Below are positions 32,947 to 42,000 of a DNA stretch of 64,000 nt, piece by piece (the stretch's first letter is position 1; each line of letters opens with the position of its first letter). The notes beneath the pieces were generated by a model. The model made no database searches and was not told the DNA's origin. It saw only the letters and a list, made by a program, of their open reading frames with translations. Origin of the DNA: Amycolatopsis deserti (GTDB lineage: Bacteria; Actinomycetota; Actinomycetes; Mycobacteriales; Pseudonocardiaceae); contig NZ_BNAU01000002.1 in assembly GCF_014653945.1 (NCBI RefSeq), forward strand, positions 987,914-1,051,913, given 5' to 3'. Made by a program: the position numbers and the translations under genes.

Positions 32947-33957
32947 ATGCGTTTCCCCCGGCCGCGTGCGCGCGGTTCCCTCCTGGCTCTCCTCCTGGGC
33001 GCCGTTCTCGTGCTCGCGGGTTGCGGCTCGTCCGCGGAGCAGGGTCCGGCCGAGCCGGCGACCCCGGCCAGCGGCCAGTTCCCGGTCACCATCCCGACCG
33101 CGTTCGGCGACGTGACGATCGACCGCCAACCACAGCGGGTCGTCGCGCTCGGGTGGGGTGACGCGGAGGTCGCGCTGACCCTCGGGGTGCAGCCGGTGGG
33201 CGCCGCGGACTGGCTGCCGGTCGGCGGCGACGGCGTGGCGCCGTGGATGCCGCCGGACAAGCACTACACGACCGCGCCCACGATGCTCGGCACGATGGAG
33301 GTCAGCGCCGAGCAGGTCGCCGCCCTCAACCCGGACCTGATCCTGGACACCCGCGCCAGCGGCGACAAGGCCCGCTACGACCAGCTGGCCGCACTCGGCG
33401 TCCCCGTCCTGGGCATCCCGGCCGGCGGCGAGGCCTACGCGACCAGCTGGCAGCAGCAGCTCGACATGATCGGCAAGGCGCTCGGCCGGACCGCCGAGGC
33501 CGAGAAGGTGAAGAACGACCTGGACGCCAAGTTCAGCCAAGCCGCCACCGCCCACCCCGAGTTCCAGGGCAAGACCGTCGCCGTCGGCGCGAAGATGGCC
33601 ACCTCCTACGGCGCCTACGTCAACGGCGGCGCCCGCGTCGAGTTCCTCGAGCGGCTCGGCTTCATGCAGTCGCCGCGGGTGCAGGCGCAGGCCGGGAAGG
33701 ACTTCTACATCACCGTCTCCCCGGAGCGGATGGACCTGTTCGACGCCGATCTGACCGTCATCTCGCCGATCGGCATCGACGCGAGCCAGATCACCAGCGA
33801 CCCGCTGTTCCAGGCCGTGCCGTCGGTCCAGGCCGGGCACGTGGTCGTGCTGTCGGACAACACGATCTCGCTCGCCTTCGCCAGCGCCACCCCGCTGGGC
33901 CTGAGCTACGCGATCGACGAGGTGGTGCCGATGATCACCGAGGCGATGGCACGCTGA
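32947..33957 (+). CDS. Iron-siderophore ABC transporter substrate-binding lipoprotein
   Basis: 336 residues with a lipoprotein signal (lipobox LVLAGC) and the FecB/FepB periplasmic fold: DVTIDRQPQRVVALGWGDAE, ALNPDLILDT, then a long helix and the second lobe. It would bind a ferric siderophore outside the membrane and hand it to the permeases encoded next. The iron box directly upstream supports iron control. The stop is 5 bases before the next start, so the genes are an operon. Confidence 0.92.
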   Translation: MRFPRPRARGSLLALLLGAVLVLAGCGSSAEQGPAEPATPASGQFPVTIPTAFGDVTIDRQPQRVVALGWGDAEVALTLGVQPVGAADWLPVGGDGVAPWMPPDKHYTTAPTMLGTMEVSAEQVAALNPDLILDTRASGDKARYDQLAALGVPVLGIPAGGEAYATSWQQQLDMIGKALGRTAEAEKVKNDLDAKFSQAATAHPEFQGKTVAVGAKMATSYGAYVNGGARVEFLERLGFMQSPRVQAQAGKDFYITVSPERMDLFDADLTVISPIGIDASQITSDPLFQAVPSVQAGHVVVLSDNTISLAFASATPLGLSYAIDEVVPMITEAMAR

Positions 33958-33962
33958 GCGAG

Positions 33963-34994
33963 GTGCTGCGCGAACCCGCGACCGAACTCCCCCAGCGCCG
34001 CCGGGCCCCGCTCGGCCTGGGCCTGATCCTGGGCGTGGTGGCGCTGGGGCTGGCCGTGGTCGCCAGCGTCGCGGTGGGGGCCAAGGGGCTGCCACCGTCG
34101 GTCGTCGCCGACGCCCTGCTGCACCACGATCCGGCGAACCCGGACCACCTGATCGTGTGGGAGGTGCGGATCCCGCGCACCCTGATCGGGGTGCTGGCGG
34201 GCGCCGCGCTCGGCCTGGCCGGGGCGATCATCCAGGGCGTCACCCGCAACCCGCTCGCCGATCCCGGCATCCTCGGCGTCAACGCGGGCGCGTCGCTGTG
34301 CGTGGTCGCCGCGATCAGCCTCGCCGGGATCCAGTCCATGACCGGCTACGTCTGGTTCGCGTTCCTCGGCGCGGCGCTCGCGGCGGTCCTCGTCTACGGC
34401 ATCGGCTCGCTCGGCCGCGACCGCGCCACCCCGCTCAAGATCGCGCTCACCGGCGCCGCGTGCGAGGCCGCGTTCCGGTCGCTGACCACCGGCATCCTGG
34501 TCACCGACAACGCCACCTACGAGCAGTTCCGCTTCTGGCAGGTCGGCTCGCTGGCCGGCCGCGGCGCCGCGGTGGTCACGCAGGCGCTGCCGTTCCTGGT
34601 CGTGGGCTTCGTGCTGGCCCTGGCCGCCGCCCGCGCCCTCAACGGCCTGGCGATGGGCGACGACGTGGCCCGCGGGCTGGGCGTGAACGTCAACGCCGGC
34701 CGGGCGTTGTGCGCGCTGGCCGTGGTGATCCTGTGCGGCACGGCGACCGCGATGGCCGGCCCGATCGCCTTCGTCGGCCTGATGGTGCCGCACGCCGCGC
34801 GGCTGATCACCGGTCCGGACCACCGGTGGTTGCTGCCCTACTCGATGGTGCTGGCGCCGCTGGTCCTGCTAACCGCGGACGTCCTCGGGCGGGTGCTCGC
34901 GCAGCCCGGCGAGCTGCAGGTCGGCATCGTCACGGCCGCGATCGGCGCGCCCGTGTTCATCGCGCTGGTGCGCCGGAAGCGGGTGCGCGGATGA
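33963..34994 (+). CDS. FecCD-family iron-siderophore ABC permease (first subunit)
   Basis: 343 residues and about nine helices. FecCD features: VWEVRIPRTLIGVLAGAALG, GAIIQGVTRNPLADPGILGV, and the coupling region GPIAFVGLMVPHAARLITG. The start is taken as GTG 33963, close behind the binding-protein stop. The 3' end overlaps the second permease gene (ATGA 34991-34994). Confidence 0.9.
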   Translation: MLREPATELPQRRRAPLGLGLILGVVALGLAVVASVAVGAKGLPPSVVADALLHHDPANPDHLIVWEVRIPRTLIGVLAGAALGLAGAIIQGVTRNPLADPGILGVNAGASLCVVAAISLAGIQSMTGYVWFAFLGAALAAVLVYGIGSLGRDRATPLKIALTGAACEAAFRSLTTGILVTDNATYEQFRFWQVGSLAGRGAAVVTQALPFLVVGFVLALAAARALNGLAMGDDVARGLGVNVNAGRALCALAVVILCGTATAMAGPIAFVGLMVPHAARLITGPDHRWLLPYSMVLAPLVLLTADVLGRVLAQPGELQVGIVTAAIGAPVFIALVRRKRVRG

Positions 34995-36013
34995 GCACGG
35001 TCCTGGCGGTCCACCGCCGCACAGCGCGCCGGACCGCGATCGTCACCGCCGTGCTGGCGGTCGCGGTGCTCGCGGTCTTCCTGCTCGCACTGTCCATCGG
35101 GGACTTCCCGATCGGGTTGCCGGACGTGGTGCGCACGCTGTTCGGCGGCGGCACGGTGCGGGACAACTACATCGTGCTGCGGCTGCGGCTGCCCCGCGCG
35201 CTCGCCGGGCTGCTCGTCGGGTTCGCGTTCGGCCTGTCCGGCGCCCTGTTCCAGCGGTTGTTGCGCAATCCGCTCGCCAGCCCGGACGTCATCGGCGTGA
35301 CCGCGGGCTCGTCGCTGGCCGCGGTGCTGTGCCTGATCACCTTCGGCCTGTCCGGGCTGGTCGTGCCCGCCGCCGCGCTCACCGGCGGTCTGGCCACGTC
35401 GGTGTTGATCTACGTGCTGGCCTGGCGGCGCGGCGTCACCGGGCACCGGCTCGTGCTGGTCGGCATCGGGGTCGCCGCGCTGGCCGCGAGCGCCATGTCC
35501 TACCTGCTGACCCGCGCCGACGTGCGGATCGCCGCGCAGGCCCTGGTGTGGATCACCGGCAGCTTCGGCCGCGTCGCGTGGGGCGAGGTCCGGATGGCCG
35601 CGGTGTTCCTGGTCGTGCTCGCGCCGGCCGCGTTGCTGCTCGGCCGCGCGCTGACGGTGCTGCAGCTCGGCGACGACGCCGCCAAGGGACTGGGCCTGCG
35701 CGTGGAACGGGTGCGACTCGGGCTGCTCGCGCTGGCCGCCGCGTTGTGCGGGGTGGCGACGTCGGTCGGCGGCCCGATCGCGTTCGTGGCGTTCCTGTCC
35801 GGCCCGATCGCGACGCGGGTGCTGCGCACCGGGCGGCCGGGCCTGGTCCCGTCCGCCCTGGTCGGCGCGCTGATCACGCTCCTCGCGGACTTCGCCGCGC
35901 AGCACCTGTTCAGCGGCGCCCACCAGCTCCCGGTGGGAGTCGTCACCGGGGCGGTCGGTGCGCCCTACCTGCTGTACCTGCTGGCGACGTCGAACCGCGG
36001 CGCAGGTTCGTGA
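34991..36013 (+). CDS. FecCD-family iron-siderophore ABC permease (second subunit)
   Basis: 340 residues, same family as the preceding gene: LRLRLPRALAGLLVGFAFGL, SGALFQRLLRNPLASPDVIG, GGPIAFVAFLSGPIATRVL. The two permeases would form a heterodimer. No ABC ATPase follows: the next gene is on the opposite strand. The importer must therefore borrow an ATPase encoded elsewhere, as happens with several actinomycete siderophore systems that share one. Confidence 0.9.
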   Translation: MSTVLAVHRRTARRTAIVTAVLAVAVLAVFLLALSIGDFPIGLPDVVRTLFGGGTVRDNYIVLRLRLPRALAGLLVGFAFGLSGALFQRLLRNPLASPDVIGVTAGSSLAAVLCLITFGLSGLVVPAAALTGGLATSVLIYVLAWRRGVTGHRLVLVGIGVAALAASAMSYLLTRADVRIAAQALVWITGSFGRVAWGEVRMAAVFLVVLAPAALLLGRALTVLQLGDDAAKGLGLRVERVRLGLLALAAALCGVATSVGGPIAFVAFLSGPIATRVLRTGRPGLVPSALVGALITLLADFAAQHLFSGAHQLPVGVVTGAVGAPYLLYLLATSNRGAGS

Positions 36014-36029
36014 TCACCGGCCGCTGCTC

Positions 36030-36650
36030 TCAGGGGCCGGCGGCCGGCGCGGCGAACCAGCGCCAATCGCTGAGCCGGGATCGGCCCGGCAGCTCCCCGC
36101 GGCCGGTGGCCCACAGCAGAGTCGGCCACGGCGCCTCCGGGGTGACGTGCGGGAAGAGCCGCCGCAGCACCAGCTCGCACAGCTCCCCAGGCGGCTCCCA
36201 GGTCAGGCCCAGCCCGGCGGCCAGGTCGTGGGTGTGCACCAGCGTTTCCACGATGCCCATCGCCGCGAAGCCGTCCGGGTCGGCGTCGCCCCAGACGTGC
36301 CAGGCACGCACGTGGGCCGGAGTCGTGCGCACCATCGCGGTCAACAGCGCCGCGCTGGCCTCCACCACCCGCAGCAACCCGGCGGGACCGGCGGAGCGAT
36401 CGGCGTGCACCGCGTTCGACGGGCCGCCCGGCCGCAGCCGCTGCCACAGGTAGGGCACCTCGCCGTGCCGCGGCGGGGTTCGCGGTCCCAGCCGGACCGC
36501 GTAGCCGAAGAAGTCGTCGGCGAGGTGCTCGGCGGTTTCCCAGCAACTCCAGTCCAGATCGCCCGCGCGCGCGTCCCAGTCCAGATCGAGTGCCCCGCGC
36601 AACGTACCGAGCGCGAGCTGCACCGCGTGGTCCAAGTGATCGGCGGTCAT
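36030..36650 (-). CDS. DinB/mycothiol-dependent maleylpyruvate isomerase-like protein
   Basis: 206 residues with the four-helix DinB-like fold found in actinomycete mycothiol-dependent enzymes: CWETAEHLADDFFGYAVRLG (metal-binding His in AEHLADD), MGIVETLVHTHDLAAGLGL (second and third His in HTHD). Three metal histidines are therefore in place. Substrate unknown; thiol-S-transferase type activity is family inference. ATG 36650 is chosen; the open frame runs into the PadR promoter. Converges on the permease operon. Confidence 0.75.
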   Translation of the reverse strand: MTADHLDHAVQLALGTLRGALDLDWDARAGDLDWSCWETAEHLADDFFGYAVRLGPRTPPRHGEVPYLWQRLRPGGPSNAVHADRSAGPAGLLRVVEASAALLTAMVRTTPAHVRAWHVWGDADPDGFAAMGIVETLVHTHDLAAGLGLTWEPPGELCELVLRRLFPHVTPEAPWPTLLWATGRGELPGRSRLSDWRWFAAPAAGP

Positions 36651-36676
36651 CCCGACATCATCCCCCGAGGGCAGTA

Positions 36677-36708
36677 GGTAGCGGCGCCATCTAGATGGCT
36701 CTGCTACC
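36677..36708. promoter_or_regulatory. PadR operator: nested perfect palindrome
   Basis: GGTAGC-GGC-GCCAT-CTAG-ATGGC-TCT-GCTACC: outer arms of six and inner arms of seven bases (GCCATCT/AGATGGC) are perfect and share a centre between 36692 and 36693. It ends eight bases before the PadR start, so a bound protein would block that gene. It also lies 27 bases from the divergent maleylpyruvate-isomerase-like start. Confidence 0.8.
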
Positions 36709-36716
36709 TTGTCGTT

Positions 36717-37055
36717 GTGGATCAGGAGCGGCGGGCCCAATGGCTGCGCGGTGTGCTGGACCCGTGCGTGCTGGCACTGGTCGCGCGGCGCGAGTCCTAC
36801 GGGTACGAGCTGGCGCAGGCGCTGGACGCGGCCGGGCTGGGCCCGATCCAGGGCGGCACGCTGTACCCGGTGCTGCTGCGGCTGCAGCGGACCGGGCTGC
36901 TCACCGCGAGCTGGCGCGAGGGGTCGTCCGGTCCCGCGCGCAAGTACTACCGGATCACGGCGGCTGGCGCCGAGAAGCTGCGCCTGACCAGGGCCGACTG
37001 GCGCGAGTTCACCGCCGGCGTGGCCGCGGTGCTGGGGGAAGGAGCGACGGGATGA
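36717..37055 (+). CDS. PadR-family transcriptional regulator
   Basis: 112 residues: winged HTH with VLALVARRESYGYELAQALD, GGTLYPVLLRLQRTGLLTAS and the KYYRITAAGAEKL wing, all hallmark PadR text. GTG 36717 is just after the nested palindrome. Its stop overlaps the start of the ABC ATPase gene (ATGA 37052-37055), so regulator, ATPase and permease are one coupled operon; PadR proteins often control adjacent drug or lipid ABC exporters. Confidence 0.92.
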   Translation: MDQERRAQWLRGVLDPCVLALVARRESYGYELAQALDAAGLGPIQGGTLYPVLLRLQRTGLLTASWREGSSGPARKYYRITAAGAEKLRLTRADWREFTAGVAAVLGEGATG

Positions 37056-37852
37056 ACATCGACGGTTGGCTGGCGTCGCTGGCCGGGGAGCTGCACCGGC
37101 ACGGTGTCAGCCCGGACGTGGGCCGCAACGTGGTCGCCGAGGCGGCGACCCACCTGCGCGACAGCGGCGAGGACCCGCTGCGCGTGTTCGGCCCGCCCGC
37201 GGCCTACGCGGCGGCGGTCGTGGACAGCGTCGGCCGTGCGCCGCGCCGGGGCGGCCGGGTGCTGCTCGAAGCCGTCGGAATCACGAAGAAGTACGGCAAG
37301 CGGGTCGTGCTGTCCGATGTGGACCTCACGGTCCGGGCCGGGCAGATCGCCGCCATCGTGGGCGCCAACGGGTGCGGGAAGAGCACGTTCCTGCGGATCT
37401 GCGCGGGACTGGCCGGCGCGGACGGCGGTGAGGTGCGGGTGCACGGCTCGCTGGGCTACTGCCCGCAGGCCGGCGGCACGGCGGATTTCCTGACCCCGGA
37501 CGAGCACTTCGTCCTGATCGGCGCGGGCCGCGGCCTGACGCGGGAGGAGTCGCGCTCGGCCGGACGGTCGCGGGCGGCGGTGCTGGACTGGCCGGCCGAG
37601 GCGCGGCAGGCGCGGCACCTGTCCGGCGGGACGCGGCAGAAGCTGAACCTGGTGCTGGCCGGTCTGGGTGATCCGGACGTCCTGCTGCTGGACGAGCCGT
37701 ACCAGGGGTTCGACCGCGGGACGTACCTGGACTTCTGGGAACAGGCGTGGCGCTGGCGCGACGCCGGGAAGGCCGTCGTCGTGGTCACCCACCTGCTCAA
37801 CCAGGCCGACCGGGTCGACCTGGTGCTCGACCTGACCGGGAGGAACCGATGA
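37052..37852 (+). CDS. ABC transporter ATPase with N-terminal HAAS-like domain
   Basis: 266 residues. Residues 1-68 (WLASLAGELHRHGVSPDVGR, VAEAATHLRDSGEDPLRVFG) resemble the HAAS/DUF1700-type module that normally accompanies PadR regulators in a separate membrane protein. Residues 70-266 are an ABC ATPase: Walker A GANGCGKST, signature LSGGTRQKL, Walker B VLLLDEPYQGFD. Fusion of the two is uncommon and fits a PadR-linked sensing role for the first domain. Overlaps both neighbours by four bases. Confidence 0.8.
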   Translation: MNIDGWLASLAGELHRHGVSPDVGRNVVAEAATHLRDSGEDPLRVFGPPAAYAAAVVDSVGRAPRRGGRVLLEAVGITKKYGKRVVLSDVDLTVRAGQIAAIVGANGCGKSTFLRICAGLAGADGGEVRVHGSLGYCPQAGGTADFLTPDEHFVLIGAGRGLTREESRSAGRSRAAVLDWPAEARQARHLSGGTRQKLNLVLAGLGDPDVLLLDEPYQGFDRGTYLDFWEQAWRWRDAGKAVVVVTHLLNQADRVDLVLDLTGRNR

Positions 37853-38541
37853 CCAGGTTCGCCACCGTCGCCGAGATGGCGCTGCGCGAGATGCTGCGGC
37901 GCCGGTCGGTGCTCGTCATCCTGGCGCTGCTGCCGCTGGCGTTCTACCTCAGCCGCCGCGGTGACCACCTGGGCCAGTCGGTGCGGTTCGTGTGCCTGGG
38001 CCTGGGGTGGGCGCTGAGCACGGCCGCGTTGTTCGCCGGGAGCGCGGCGCGGGAGATCGAGCCGCGGTTGCGGCTGAGCGGGTACCGCAGCCACCACCTG
38101 TACGTCGGACGGCTGGCGGCGCTGTGGGCGGTCGGGGTCGCGCTGGCGGCGCCCTACTTCCTGCTGATCCTGATCGACCAGGACGGGGTGCGGCACGGTC
38201 CGGTGGCGCTGATCATGGCGATCATGGTGGCGGTCTCGGCGCCGTTCGGGCTGGCCCTGAGCGCGATCCTGCCCCGGGAACTCGAGGGGACGCTGGTGCT
38301 GCTGGTGGTGGTCGGGCTGCAGATGATGACCGACCCGGGCAGCGCGGTGGCCCGGGTGCTGCCGTTCTGGTTCAGCCGGGAAATCGGGACGTACGCCATT
38401 GACGACGTGGACAGCGGCTACCTGGTGCGCGGGGTGCTGCACGGGGTGGCCTGCGCGGCGGTGCTACTGGCGACGGTCGCGGTGGCGTCTTCGGTGCGGT
38501 TGCGGCAGCGGACGCACCTGAAGTTCGTCGAACCCCGCTGA
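37849..38541 (+). CDS. ABC transporter permease (ABC-2-like)
   Basis: 230 residues with six membrane helices, charged N-terminus FATVAEMALREMLRRRS and no extracytoplasmic domain. The coupled ATPase upstream makes an ABC-2-like exporter likely; the cargo is unknown. It has the overall ABC-2 pattern (GLGWALSTAALFAGSAAREIE and RLSGYRSHHLYVGRLAAL) seen in small antibiotic or lipid exporters. ATG 37849. Confidence 0.8.
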   Translation: MTRFATVAEMALREMLRRRSVLVILALLPLAFYLSRRGDHLGQSVRFVCLGLGWALSTAALFAGSAAREIEPRLRLSGYRSHHLYVGRLAALWAVGVALAAPYFLLILIDQDGVRHGPVALIMAIMVAVSAPFGLALSAILPRELEGTLVLLVVVGLQMMTDPGSAVARVLPFWFSREIGTYAIDDVDSGYLVRGVLHGVACAAVLLATVAVASSVRLRQRTHLKFVEPR

Positions 38542-38754
38542 CGCGCCCTCGCTCCCTTCGAAAGTTGTGGTCCGAACGGAGTCACTTCTTCCTGTTTGCG
38601 ACCTTCCAGTGGCCAGTTCGCGACAGACATCTTCCTACCGTGCGCAGAAGTGGTTAGTTTCCCAGAGCATCAGTAGCCCGCTGCTGGGAGGGCAGAGATC
38701 AATGCCGATCCGATCCCGATTCACGCTGCCGGCCGGTCTCCGGGCGGGCGTGAA

Positions 38755-38979
38755 GTGACCGCCACGCTCGACCAACCCCTCAGAGCCGCCCACCTCACCG
38801 CCGAAGAGCTGGCGGTCCTCGCGCTGCTCGCCGACGGCCTGCCCGTCGACGCGGTCGCGCGGCGGCTCAACCTGTCCAAACGCACGGTGCAGCGCCGGAT
38901 CCGGCGCATCTGCGACCGGCTGGACGTGCACGCCCCGATCCAGGCCGTGGTCTGGGCCGCGCGGCACAAGCTCATCTGA
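38755..38979 (+). CDS. Single-domain LuxR-type HTH protein (left of the copper/sugar cluster)
   Basis: 74 residues consisting of little more than a LuxR-type HTH: LTAEELAVLALLADGLPVDA, VARRLNLSKRTVQRRIRRIC, then DRLDVHAPIQAVVWAARH. No receiver or sensor domain is present. A second protein with the same layout and closing segment (CDRLGVATPIQAVVWAVRR) lies at 46287-46532, on the other side of the secreted oxidation genes. GTG 38755. It is 41 bases before the large ThuA protein gene, so it probably sits in that operon. The 213 bases before it hold no gene. Confidence 0.8.
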   Translation: MTATLDQPLRAAHLTAEELAVLALLADGLPVDAVARRLNLSKRTVQRRIRRICDRLDVHAPIQAVVWAARHKLI

Positions 38980-39020
38980 AACCGAGCGGGGAAACCCGCG
39001 CAGTCCGAGCGAGGGATGGT

Positions 39021-42000
39021 ATGCGCCACCGACGTGTCCTCGAACCGAACCGATCAAGACGCCGGTTCCGCCGGGTACTGGCCCAATTGTGCGGGCTGGT
39101 CCTGCTCACCGCCGTGCCCGTGCTGCCCGCACTCGCGGCACCGGCACCCGTGCCACAGCAACAACAACAAGCCCCCGAACCCATCCGGGTCCTGGTCTTC
39201 CACGGCCCCTCCGACCGCCAGGCCGACCCCGTGAACACCGCCGCCGCGGCCATCCAGGAACTCGGCCGCACCGGCGGGTTCCAGGCCGACGTGGCCGCCG
39301 ACCCGGCCGCCTTCACCCCGGCCAACCTCGCGCGCTACCGCGGCGTCGTGTTCCTCTCCGCCAACTCGGTGACGCTCAGCGCCGCGCAGGAGGACGCGCT
39401 CAAGGCGTTCGTCGCCGCGGGCAACGGGTTCGTCGGCGTCCACGACGCCGCCCGCGCACAGTCCACTTCGGACTGGTTCACCGGCCTGATCGGCACCCGG
39501 CCGGCCACCAGCCCGGACACCGTGCAGCAGGCCGTCGTCGACGTGACCGACCGGCAGCACCCGGCCAACGCCGGCCTGCCGCTGAACTGGACCCGCTCCG
39601 ACCAGTGGCTGAACTGGAGCCCGAACCCGGTCGGCCAGGTGCACACGATCGCGCAGGTCGAGGAGTGGAAGTACCAGCCGGGACAGGGCGCCAACGGCGC
39701 GTTCCACCCGGTGTCCTGGTGCCGCGACTACTCCGGCGGCCGCTCCTTCTACACCGGCATGGGCCGCACCGTCGAGAGCTACACCACCGACCAGCTCTTC
39801 CGCGGCCACCTGCTCGGCGCGATCCGGTGGACCACCGGCATGGTGCGCGGCGACTGCAAGGCCACGATCGCCTCGAACTACACCGTCGAGCGGCTCACCA
39901 AACCGAACACCGCCGGCCAGCTCGACCAGATCGGCGAGCCGCACGGCCTGACGATCACCCCCGACGGCAAGGTGTTCTACATCGGCAAGGCGGCCTGCCC
40001 GTCGGGCCCGATCGTGGACTGGAACGACCCCAACGTGGGGCTGGGCTGCGGCACCATTCACCAGTGGGATCCGAAGACCAAGCAGGTCAAGCTGCTCACC
40101 ACGCTGCCGGTGATGGGCAACCGCGGCAGCGGTGACGAACTGGTCAAGAACGAAGAGGGCCTGGTCGGCATGACGCTCGACCCGAACTTCGCGCGCAACG
40201 GCTGGTTCTACGTCTACTGGATGCCGCACTCCTCCATCGACCGGGAGAAGCGGATCGGCCAGCGCACGGTGTCCCGCTTCACCTACGACGCCGCGCGCCA
40301 GACCATCGACCAGGCCACGCGCAAGGACCTGCTGCAGTGGCCGGCGCAGATCCACAGCTGCTGCCACGCCGGTGGCGGCATGGCGTTCGACGACGCCGGC
40401 AACCTCTACATCGGCGTCGGCGACAACAACTCCTCCGGCGGCTCCGACGGCTACTCCGGCAACAACTGGACGGCCGACTACCAGGGCGTCTCGTTCCAGG
40501 ACGCGCGCCGCACGTCGGGCAACACCAACGACCTCAACGGCAAGATCCTGCGCATCCACCCGGAGCCGGACGGCACCTACACGATCCCGCCGGGCAACCT
40601 GTTCACCGGCGCCGAGGAGGGCGGCGGCAAGACCCGGCCGGAGATCTACGTGATGGGCGTGCGCAACATCGCCCGGCTGGCCATCGACAGGCAGCACGAC
40701 TGGCTCACCGCGGGCTGGGTCGGCCCGGACGCCGGCGCGCCGAACCCGGAGCTGGGCCCGGCCAAGTACGAGACGGCCACCGTCATCACCTCGGCGGGCA
40801 ACCAGGGCTGGCCGTACTGCATGGGCAACCGGCAGCCCTACCGCGACCGCAGCAACACCGACGCCAGCGTGCTCACCGGCTGGTACGACTGCGACAACCT
40901 GAAGAACACCTCGCCGCGCAACACCGGCCTGGTGGACATCCCGCCCGCGCGGGACAACGCGATCTGGTACTCGCCGCAGGGCGGCGGCCCGGTCTACCCG
41001 GCGCGCGCGGACGGCAGCGGTATCCCGTCCTACGTGCAGTCCGAGGCGACCTACACCGAGCCCTACCTCAAGGGCGGCGGCCAGGCCGTGATGTCCGGTC
41101 CCACCTACCACCGCGCCGAGGTGAACACCGCCAGCGGTGTCGCGTGGCCGGCGTACTGGGAGGACAAGTGGTTCATCGGTGACGAGTCCAACGGCAACAA
41201 CCGGATCGCGGTGACCCTGGACCCGGCCCGCGTGCCTGCCCAGGGCGCGCCCGCGTTCGCCGAGGACCTGCGGCAGATCATCAAGGGCGGCGGTGGGGAC
41301 ACCGGCCTGCAGAGCTGGATGGACGCCAAGTTCGGCCCGGACGGCGCGCTGTACCTGCTGGACTACGCCGGCGGCTTCTTCAGCCTCGACCCCAACCAGA
41401 AGCTGCTGCGCATCACCTACCACGGCGGGGCGGCGACCCCGGCTCCGACGGCCGCCACGGTCGGGACCACCACGCAGGCCGGTCCGATGACCATGGCGTT
41501 CAACGGCGCCAAGGCCGGTGGTGTCGCGTGGCGCTGGGACTTCGGTGACGGCACCACCTCCACCGAGGCCAACCCGAAGCACACCTACCTGCGCGGCGGC
41601 ACCTACTACGCGACCCTCGAGGTCACCTACGCCGACGGGGAGAAGGCCACCGCGAACCTGCCGGTGACCGTCAGCTGCCCGGCGCCCGACGCCCGGCAGA
41701 AGGTGTGGCTGCTGGACAGCGAAACCGCGGTGCCCAACCGCAACATCGGCCTCGGCTGCACGATCAACGACCTGGTGGACGACGAGCGGCCGTGGGCGAG
41801 CCACGACGCCTTCACCACCTACGTCACCGATCTGGCGGCGAAGCTGCGTGGCTTCGGGCTGCTGTCCGACAAGGAGGCCAACCAGCTGACCCGGGCGGCC
41901 TCGGCGTCCCCGGTCGGCCGGTCCACCGCCTACGAATGGCTCTTCGACGGCACCTCGACGGCCGGCTGGAGCCAGGCCCCGGACGGCCGGTTCGACCTGC

